Source: Gammaproteobacteria bacterium HGW-Gammaproteobacteria-15 (lineage in GTDB: Bacteria > Pseudomonadota > Gammaproteobacteria > Enterobacterales > Alteromonadaceae). From it: a stretch of 64,000 bases of DNA. The DNA lies in assembly GCA_002840125.1 (NCBI GenBank), contig PGZF01000003.1:558001-622000 (forward strand). The letters are read 5' to 3'. This document shows, piece by piece, positions 50,294-56,924 of this stretch (position 1 is the stretch's first letter; each line of letters begins with the position of its first letter). Below the pieces are notes generated by a model that was not told where the DNA came from, made no database searches, and worked only from the letters and a program-made list of their open reading frames with translations. The position numbers and the translations under genes are program-made.

Positions 50294-51076
50294 TTAGCTG
50301 CCCCAGGCCTGCCAAGCCAGACGCAGGGCTATAGCAATAACCACGCATATAAATACCGGGCGGATAAAGCGGCTGCCAAATTTAATGGCTGAATGCGCAC
50401 CCAGCCAGGCGCCCAGCATCAGGCATAACCCCATTGCAATACCCAGGGCAAAGTTCACATGGCCCAAAGCAATAAAAGCTACCAGCGAAAAACCATTGCT
50501 GACAAAATTCATCGTGCGTGCCACGCCGCAGGTTAGCAGCAGATTGATTTTGTACAATGCCATAGTAGACACCATCCAGAATGCCCCGGCACCCGGGCCG
50601 GCAATACCATCATAAAAGCCCAGAGTCAGACCCTGCGCCCGTTGTTGCCAGAATAACTTAGCGTTTTGCGGCGGTAGCTTTAAGGCATCGTCCGGTTGCA
50701 TGCGGTTAAACAGCGTATAGATGGCAGCCAATAAAATAAGCAGCGGCAATATTTTTTCCAGTGCTTCTTTACTGATCATGTCTACAACCAGCGTGCCCAA
50801 CACTGCACCGATAGCGGTATAGAATAAACTGCGGCGCCAAAAAACCGGATTAAACAGTTTTTTACGGTAATAGGTAACGGATGCTGTAAGAGAGCCAAAT
50901 GTTGATGCCAGCTTATTGGTGCCCAGCACCACATGCGGAGGCAGGCCCGCGGTAAGCAAGGCCGGTACTGTCAGCAGGCCGCCACCGCCGGCAATAGCGT
51001 CAATAAAACCGGCACTGAATGCAACAGCACAGAGGATCAACAATACAGAAGGTTCTAAAGTTAATTCAGCGAACAA
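50294..51076 (-). CDS. TauE/SafE family sulfite/organosulfonate exporter-like permease
   Basis: 260-residue polytopic membrane protein with about eight hydrophobic segments and the repeated family motif: FSAGFIDAIAGGGGLLTVPALL near the N terminus and GFYDGIAGPGAGAFWM in the second half. LGTNKLASTFGS is also typical. Members export sulfite, sulfoacetate or related anions, but most remain uncharacterised. It lies between dinG (12 bp upstream) and priC. Substrate cannot be told from context. Confidence 0.9.
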   Translation of the reverse strand: MFAELTLEPSVLLILCAVAFSAGFIDAIAGGGGLLTVPALLTAGLPPHVVLGTNKLASTFGSLTASVTYYRKKLFNPVFWRRSLFYTAIGAVLGTLVVDMISKEALEKILPLLILLAAIYTLFNRMQPDDALKLPPQNAKLFWQQRAQGLTLGFYDGIAGPGAGAFWMVSTMALYKINLLLTCGVARTMNFVSNGFSLVAFIALGHVNFALGIAMGLCLMLGAWLGAHSAIKFGSRFIRPVFICVVIAIALRLAWQAWGS

Positions 51077-51088
51077 GGCAGGTTCCTG

Positions 51089-53128
51089 TTAATACTCAAT
51101 TTGACGACGAAACGGAGGCAAGGCATTTAGCATAGCACTGCCGTAAGCTTTAGTTACCAGACGCCGGTCAAGGATCACTATTCTGCCTTCGTCTTGCTCC
51201 TGGCGTAGCAGTCTACCACAGGCTTGCACCAGTTTCTTTGAGGTAGCAGGAATAGTCAGTTGCAAAAACGCATTACCGCCTTTTTTTGTAATCGCCTCAG
51301 CTAAGGCTTCTTCCAGAGGCGAGGTAGGTACTGCAAAAGGTAGTTTGGTAATAACCAGATTGGTTAGCAGTTTACCGGGTAAATCCAGCCCTTCAGAAAA
51401 ACTCTGGGTGCCAAATAAAATGCTTGTGCGGTTATGTTTACAGTTTTCGCCGTGTAACTGCAGTAAAGCCTGGCGCGAAGCTTCCCCTTGTACCAGCAGC
51501 GAAAACTTCTTTTTACGCAGTACTTCAGCGACTTGCTGCATTTGCCAGTATGAAGCAAACAACACCAGGCTGGCCTGATCGTCGGGCAAGTAAGCAGGCA
51601 GCAGTGTTGCCAGTTCGTTGGTATAGGCCTGCTCCGTGGGATCTGTCTGCATTTTCGGAATAACAATCCGGCCTTTTTCTGCGTAGGCAAAAGGCGATGC
51701 AACCTGCAATGTTTGTACACCTTCAAATTGTGTTAAGCCCAGATCGTACTTAATGTACTGAAATGAATTCAGCGCCGTAAGTGTTGCAGAACAGAGGATC
51801 ACCGCAAACGCGTCGGTAAATAGCAGCTGCTCCAGCTTATTTGCCACGCCAAGTGGGCAAGCATGGCCAATAACGTACTGGCTCTGATTTTGCAGCTCGA
51901 CCCAGCGTGCCTGGTAAACATTTTTTTCCTGCTCTGCCGCATACAGTTGCCACAGGGATTGTTGTTGCTCAATTTTCTGGCGCAGGTAAGTTAATTCCTG
52001 CAACAGGTTCATGCTTTGTTTTAGCGGTAGTTGCTGTTCAGTGACGTTTTCCTGCAAATGCTGCTGAATTTTTTCCAGTTGCGTCAGCGCCTTCTGGCTT
52101 ACCTGTGCCAGTTGCTCGGCCTGTTGCTGAAACAGCTTAGGCAGGGCGGCGTCTGTAAAACGAAATTCTGTTTTCTCACCAAACCAGCGCGGCTTAAATT
52201 CGCCTATACAGCGCTCGATAGGTTTAAGTAAACTGTTAAGTTCATTGCAGCTATCATCAAAGCGCAATAACTCTTTCATCACGGTAGCCGGCAGCAGGGT
52301 AATCAGCTGTTGAATGGTTTTAGCCGCCTTTTCCAGCCACACGCTATTGTGAGTAAGCTGGGCCTGAGCGGCAAAAAACTCCCGCGCGCTGTCGGGCAAA
52401 TGGTGCGCCTCGTCTATCACATAAAGCGTTTCTTCGGGAGGCGGTAATATACTATTACCACTGGATAAATCTGCCAGCAATAAAGCATGGTTTACCACCA
52501 GCACATCGGCGTTACTTACTTCGGCACGGGCAAGGTGAAACGGGCAGTTCATATGGCGGCGGTCTGTTTTGCTGCAATGCAGCGGATCCGCAACAATACG
52601 CTGCCACAAATCTTCAGTTAATGGTGTGGCCAACGTATCCCTGTCGCCCAGCCATTTACGCTGCTGCCAGTTATCCAGCAACTGTTGCCAGTCAAAAGCT
52701 GCATCCTTAGCCGTTGCAAATAACTCAGGATGCTTTTGCTGCTGACGCACACGTTCAATACAAGCATAGCGCTGTCGGCCCTTTACCAGGCTGAACTCAA
52801 ATAACAGCTTACTATGCTGCTGAAAAAACGGCAGGTCTTTGTTCACCAATTGTTCCTGCAGCGCCACCGTAGCCGTGGCAATAACCACTTTTTTCTTCTG
52901 CGCTAATGCATAAGGGATAACCGCCAGCATATAAGCCAGTGATTTACCGGTACCGGTGCCAGCTTCAATTAACCCAATGCGCTCACGACGATGATAAGTG
53001 CCAGAGACTATTTTAGCCATCTCAGCCACTAATTGATTCTGCCCCTGCCGGGGTTGGTAATTAGGCAGGGTAGTTTTTATACGCGTATGGATAGCGCGGA
53101 TTTGGCTTTTTAGCTGGTCACTTAACAT
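51089..53128 (-). CDS. dinG: ATP-dependent DNA helicase DinG
   Basis: 679-residue XPD-like superfamily 2 helicase, 5'-3', acting on R-loops, D-loops and G-quadruplexes in damage repair. Walker A EAGTGTGKS at 55-63, DEAH box at 239-242 (VIDEAHH), and C-terminal helicase motifs (LVLFASYWQMQ, GTQSFSEGLDLPG, QACGRLLRQEQD). Of the four Fe-S cysteines of E. coli DinG, three are seen (C123, C185, C195). The position equivalent to C199 is not cysteine. A LexA-box-like site lies just upstream of the ATG. Confidence 0.93.
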   Translation of the reverse strand: MLSDQLKSQIRAIHTRIKTTLPNYQPRQGQNQLVAEMAKIVSGTYHRRERIGLIEAGTGTGKSLAYMLAVIPYALAQKKKVVIATATVALQEQLVNKDLPFFQQHSKLLFEFSLVKGRQRYACIERVRQQQKHPELFATAKDAAFDWQQLLDNWQQRKWLGDRDTLATPLTEDLWQRIVADPLHCSKTDRRHMNCPFHLARAEVSNADVLVVNHALLLADLSSGNSILPPPEETLYVIDEAHHLPDSAREFFAAQAQLTHNSVWLEKAAKTIQQLITLLPATVMKELLRFDDSCNELNSLLKPIERCIGEFKPRWFGEKTEFRFTDAALPKLFQQQAEQLAQVSQKALTQLEKIQQHLQENVTEQQLPLKQSMNLLQELTYLRQKIEQQQSLWQLYAAEQEKNVYQARWVELQNQSQYVIGHACPLGVANKLEQLLFTDAFAVILCSATLTALNSFQYIKYDLGLTQFEGVQTLQVASPFAYAEKGRIVIPKMQTDPTEQAYTNELATLLPAYLPDDQASLVLFASYWQMQQVAEVLRKKKFSLLVQGEASRQALLQLHGENCKHNRTSILFGTQSFSEGLDLPGKLLTNLVITKLPFAVPTSPLEEALAEAITKKGGNAFLQLTIPATSKKLVQACGRLLRQEQDEGRIVILDRRLVTKAYGSAMLNALPPFRRQIEY

Positions 53129-53135
53129 GTCTGAT

Positions 53136-53151
53136 GTGTATTTATATACAG
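53136..53151 (-). promoter_or_regulatory. LexA-box-like operator of dinG
   Basis: Plus strand reads GTGT (53136-53139), eight A/T bases, ACAG (53148-53151): 7 of 8 matches to CTGT-N8-ACAG with an A/T-rich centre, 8 bp before the dinG start codon. DinG is an SOS gene in E. coli, which supports the call. Confidence 0.65.
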
Positions 53152-53293
53152 TTGTTTGATTGTATACGTAATACGCTTTACAGGCAAAACATTCGCGATT
53201 CCTTCAGCCTAAAGAAATTAGTTCAGTTAGTTGCCGGAAAAGACTGGTAAGTGTCATTAATTATTGTAGTTAAAAGTTTACGGACGTTGTTTT

Positions 53294-53326
53294 ACTTACA
53301 CTAGTTTTTACTGAGCTAGTGCAAGT
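53294..53326. repeat. Interrupted inverted repeat upstream of receptor 1
   Basis: ACTTACACTAG (53294-53304) and CTAGTGCAAGT (53316-53326) are inverted repeats with one mismatch and an 11-bp centre. It lies more than 150 bp upstream of both flanking starts with no T-run in the dinG direction, so an operator is more likely than a terminator. Confidence 0.45.
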
Positions 53327-53483
53327 GCCGACAAAACCTGTTTTTACCTAAGCTGTTGACTATATTAGTTAGAGTTTCGATGGTTAAGGGGTTGACAATA
53401 GCTAATAACAAAGAAAAACGTCATTTGAGCATACGTAGTGCAGGTCGCGACAATGTAAATTACAAATTGTTCCGTAAAAGCTG

Positions 53484-53513
53484 TTGACCCTGCTGAAAAA
53501 TTACGTTTATTAT
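53484..53513 (+). promoter_or_regulatory. Promoter of receptor 1
   Basis: -35 TTGACC (53484-53489), an 18-bp spacer, -10 TATTAT (53508-53513). The same hexamers and spacing occur upstream of receptor 2, which strengthens the call. Confidence 0.7.
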
Positions 53514-53535
53514 CACTGTGCGATAAGTAGGAGGT

Positions 53536-53687
53536 TATCCGAGATAAGCGGAGTGCCAGATGCTGTAAAAGGTAGGTAACTGTTAAAAAAATAGAATCAC
53601 TAGATAGTGGTCCAGGGAGAAATACATGTATACGAATAATAAATTAAGCAAAGCTGTGCGCTTGGCCATTGCTTTTGGAGCTGCGTC
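53536..53687 (+). repeat. Shared leader/signal-peptide cassette, copy A
   Basis: A 21-bp block at 53536-53556 (TATCCGAGATAAGC then GGAGTGC), 19/21 identical to copy B, is followed by a stretch at 53591-53687 that is nearly identical to 56827-56924 (about seven substitutions and one single-base indel). It covers the ribosome site AGGGAG, the ATG and the first 21 codons. Confidence 0.85.
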
Positions 53688-56604
53688 GCCACTCTTTATT
53701 GCTGCGAATGCACATGCACAAGAAGGGCAAGCTGCTGAGCAACAAGTAGAGAAAATTCAAATTACTGGTAGCCGTATCAGAAGTGCAAACGCGCTGTCTA
53801 CCAGTCCGATTACTACTATTGATGCGTCTGAAATAGACGTTCGGCAACAACCAGAAATTGAGCGGGTATTTCGCAGTTTACCGGCGGCCTTGCCTGGCGA
53901 TAACAGTAACGTAAACAACGGCACCGGTGGTGCAGGCACCATTAGCTTACGAGGTTTAGGACCTAACCGTAACTTAATCCTGTTAAATGGTAAGCGGATG
54001 GTACCTTATAATACCGCTGGTAGTGTTGACACTTCTACTATACCAACAGCCTTGATAGAGCGTATTGATATCGTAACGGGCGGCGCCTCGGCAGTATATG
54101 GCTCTGACGCTATTTCTGGCGCGGTAAATATCATATTAAAACGGGATTTTGAGGGCGTTGAGTTAGATATGACTCATTCGCGCACCAAACATGCTGATGC
54201 ATTTGCAGACAGTATTGCTTTAACTGCTGGCGGTAACTTTGACCGTGATAAGGGTAATGCCGTTGTCTCTTTTAGCTGGTTAGATCGTGATCCTCTTTTA
54301 TTAGGCCAGCGCCCACTGGGTAATTATGGTATCTCAACTGCTACCGGTGCCAACCTGGACAATTTCTTAAATGGAGTAGCGCCACTACCACCAACCGATG
54401 CACTATGTGGTCAGGATGCGCCTAATGCTGTAGCACCTGGCGGCGGCAGCCCCACTGGTATACCTACGCGTGTGGGTATCTTAGGCGTTACACCTTCTTT
54501 TGGTCAGTTCCGTGACGATGGGCGTCTGGTGCTCGGGCCTCGTTGTTCAGACCACAACTTTAACCCCTATAATTACTACCAAACACCGTCTAAGCGTTAT
54601 TCTGCGACGGCAATGGTCAATTACGAAATAAATGACAGCACATCGTTATATGGCACATTCAACTTCACCAACACTTCTGTGTCTCAGCAGGTCGCGCCAT
54701 CGGGTATTTTCGGCAATACCTTTATGGTTCCTCTGGCTAACCCATTTCTGAGTGATCAGGCAAGAACGGCATTGATCGATGTAGCGAATGCTAATCTTGG
54801 CGCCCTGAATCCAACCGGACTGCAGACATGGATTGACAGCAATAATAATGGCGCAGTTGATGCTGCTGACTCTGTATTAATGCAGGTGTTTCGTCGCACG
54901 CCTGAACTAGGCCCGCGTTCTACCTCATTTAATACCGATCAATTCCAGATTGTCGCTGGCGTGAAAGGCTTTATCAACGACGACTGGGCTTACGATGTAT
55001 CTGTGCAGCACGGCGAAACAAACCGGGTGAATACTAATGCCGGCTACAGCAACGTGGCCAATATTGGAAATGCCTTAAATGCAGTTAACACTACTACGTG
55101 CCGTACGGGCGGCGCAGGGTGTGTACCACTAAATGTATTTGGTGGTTACGGTACTATTACCCCGGAAATGGCAGCTTATGCTTCGGCTACAGCGTTTGCT
55201 ACAACGTCTTATCAGCAGCGTGTAGTAACCGGCTCGGTAGATGGCCCAATTGACGCCATCGTTTCTCCGTTTGCTGAATCACCGCTTGCTGTGAGTTTTG
55301 GTTATGAATATCGTGAAGAGATCGCTTTCTTCAATCCGGATGAGTGTTTAAAACTTGCGCCGACCAGTTGTCTGGGTGGTGCAGGTGGTAATTCTCTGCC
55401 AGTTGGCGGTGATTTCAAAGTCAACGAGATATTTGGCGAAGGTAAACTGGCTTTAATAGAAAATGCTCCGTTGGTAGATGTACTTGAGCTTGAGTTTGGA
55501 TATCGCCATGCTAATTACAGTACTGTTGGAGAGAACGGCAGCTGGAAATTAGGCTTGGCATGGCGTCCTGTTGATGAGTTATTAGTTCGTGTTATGAAAC
55601 AACAGGCTACCCGCGCACCTAACGTCGGCGAGTTGTATGCGCCTTTGACCACAGGTCTGGATAATGCTGACATGGACCCATGCTCAAATGCTAACCCCAA
55701 TATTGATGCTACGTTAAGAGCCCGTTGTATTTCTACCGGTATGACCGATGCGCAGGTAGGTGCAGTTGATGATATAGCTGCTGGTCAGATTAACCAACAG
55801 ACTGGTTCTAATCCAAATGCGTTGCCGGATGCAGAAAAAGCCAGCACAATCACTGCAGGTGTCGTGTGGACTCCCCGCTTTGACGCTGTTAAACGTGTTC
55901 AGCTTTCAGTTGATTACTATGACATCGACGTACAAGGCTATATTGGTGAGAATACTCCACAAGAAATTCTTGACGGTTGCTACGATCTAGGTATTGCTAG
56001 CCAGTGTGCGCTGATAACCCGTATCGGTGGTTCACTGAACGTACCAGGCGCTGGTGTCCAGGCGTATACCACTAACCTGTCTTACTTACATACCCGTGGT
56101 GTTGAAGCTGCGTTTAACTTCGGCTTCGATTTGGGTGGTTTAGGTTCTTTAGACTTTAGCGGTAACGTCAATAAATACCTTAAAGCTGATCAATTAAGCT
56201 CGCCGGTATCTGATGTGATTGACTGTAACGGTTTCTACGGTACCAATTGTCAGCCGCAGCATTCGCTTCGTGGTAGTCAGCGTACTACCTGGAGCTATGA
56301 AGATTTCTCCGTTTCTTTACTGTGGCAGTACTTAGGTTCTATTGAACGCGAGAAGTCGCAGCAAGCGGGTGCTTTTGCTCCGTTCCGTCAAATTGGTTCA
56401 TACAGCTACTTCGATTTATCTGCAAGTTATGCTGCATTTGACAATGTAACGCTGCGCTTGGGCGTGGATAACCTGTTCGACAGACAGGCACCGGTGGTGG
56501 GTGCTGACTCTGCTAGTACATCGTGGAACAGCGGTAATACTTTCCCTGCTTTCTATGACATGTTAGGCCGTACTTATAGATTCAGTGTAAATATGAAATT
56601 CTAA
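53626..56604 (+). CDS. TonB-dependent outer-membrane receptor 1
   Basis: 992-residue TonB-dependent receptor. The signal peptide is about 1-31 (MYTNNKLSKAVRL ... ANAHA). A short segment with EKIQITGSRIR precedes the plug (about 50-165), with ISLRGLGPNRNLILLNGKRM and GGASAVYGSDAISGAVNIILKRD. The beta-barrel continues to a C-terminal phenylalanine (RFSVNMKF). RAPNVGELYAP and cysteine pairs in extracellular-loop positions are typical of the large Alteromonadales/Xanthomonadales receptors. Ligand is unknown. It ends in a strong terminator and has its own promoter. Confidence 0.93.
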   Translation: MYTNNKLSKAVRLAIAFGAASPLFIAANAHAQEGQAAEQQVEKIQITGSRIRSANALSTSPITTIDASEIDVRQQPEIERVFRSLPAALPGDNSNVNNGTGGAGTISLRGLGPNRNLILLNGKRMVPYNTAGSVDTSTIPTALIERIDIVTGGASAVYGSDAISGAVNIILKRDFEGVELDMTHSRTKHADAFADSIALTAGGNFDRDKGNAVVSFSWLDRDPLLLGQRPLGNYGISTATGANLDNFLNGVAPLPPTDALCGQDAPNAVAPGGGSPTGIPTRVGILGVTPSFGQFRDDGRLVLGPRCSDHNFNPYNYYQTPSKRYSATAMVNYEINDSTSLYGTFNFTNTSVSQQVAPSGIFGNTFMVPLANPFLSDQARTALIDVANANLGALNPTGLQTWIDSNNNGAVDAADSVLMQVFRRTPELGPRSTSFNTDQFQIVAGVKGFINDDWAYDVSVQHGETNRVNTNAGYSNVANIGNALNAVNTTTCRTGGAGCVPLNVFGGYGTITPEMAAYASATAFATTSYQQRVVTGSVDGPIDAIVSPFAESPLAVSFGYEYREEIAFFNPDECLKLAPTSCLGGAGGNSLPVGGDFKVNEIFGEGKLALIENAPLVDVLELEFGYRHANYSTVGENGSWKLGLAWRPVDELLVRVMKQQATRAPNVGELYAPLTTGLDNADMDPCSNANPNIDATLRARCISTGMTDAQVGAVDDIAAGQINQQTGSNPNALPDAEKASTITAGVVWTPRFDAVKRVQLSVDYYDIDVQGYIGENTPQEILDGCYDLGIASQCALITRIGGSLNVPGAGVQAYTTNLSYLHTRGVEAAFNFGFDLGGLGSLDFSGNVNKYLKADQLSSPVSDVIDCNGFYGTNCQPQHSLRGSQRTTWSYEDFSVSLLWQYLGSIEREKSQQAGAFAPFRQIGSYSYFDLSASYAAFDNVTLRLGVDNLFDRQAPVVGADSASTSWNSGNTFPAFYDMLGRTYRFSVNMKF

Positions 56605-56630
56605 TATTTAAATAGTGCTGAATTAGTTAA

Positions 56631-56657
56631 AGCAGCTGGTTGCCCAGCTGCTTTTTT
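56631..56657 (+). terminator. Terminator of receptor 1
   Basis: AGCAGCTGG (56631-56639), loop TTGC, CCAGCTGCT (56644-56652), then TTTTT, 27 bp after the stop. Confidence 0.92.
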
Positions 56658-56721
56658 GTTGGTATGTTTCCATTGCATTACAACCTCATTTCGTCGTTTC
56701 CAGAAAAGTTCCCTAAATATA

Positions 56722-56751
56722 TTGACCCAAACAAAAAACTCCGTTTATTAT
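56722..56751 (+). promoter_or_regulatory. Promoter of receptor 2
   Basis: -35 TTGACC (56722-56727), an 18-bp spacer, -10 TATTAT (56746-56751), as for receptor 1. An inverted repeat CTCCG (56739-56743)/CGGAG (56752-56756) brackets the -10, and CCGTTTAT (56741-56748) can pair with ATAAACGG (56782-56789). Both could be regulatory. Confidence 0.7.
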
Positions 56752-56773
56752 CGGAGCACGTTAGAACGGAGAC

Positions 56774-56924
56774 TATCCGGGATAAACGGAGTGCTAGCTG
56801 CCATTAATGGCTGGTTACTATTCAAAATAGAATCACTAGAAGAGTGGTCCAGGGAGAAATACATGTATACGAATAATAAATTAAGCAAAGCCGTGCGCTT
56901 AGCTATCGCTTTTGGTGCTGCTTC
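56774..56924 (+). repeat. Shared leader/signal-peptide cassette, copy B
   Basis: Counterpart of copy A: the 21-bp block at 56774-56794 and the 98-bp near-identical stretch 56827-56924 including the ribosome site, start codon and first 21 codons. Downstream of codon 21 the two receptor genes are clearly different. Confidence 0.85.

Larger units (their letters stand above)
53129..53625. other. 497-bp intergenic region between dinG and receptor 1
   Basis: No credible gene. It holds the LexA-like site near dinG (53136-53151), an interrupted inverted repeat (53294-53326), three TTGAC hexamers (53356, 53392, 53484), the receptor 1 promoter (53484-53513) and the conserved leader shared with receptor 2. 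Sequence is A+T-rich relative to the core genes. Confidence 0.65.

Noticed and set aside
53341-53400. Fur-box candidate upstream of receptor 1
   Set aside because: A/T-rich TATTAG/TAAT stretches are present, but nothing close to the GATAAT hexamer array of a Fur site, so iron control is not claimed.
54420-55100. Possible duplication or frameshift in receptor 1 because of its length (992 residues)
   Set aside because: The frame is uninterrupted and large barrels of this class commonly reach 900-1050 residues.
56656-56862. 69-codon N-terminal extension of receptor 2
   Set aside because: It would cover the terminator tail of receptor 1 and the promoter and leader of receptor 2. The signal peptide and ribosome site fix the start at 56863.
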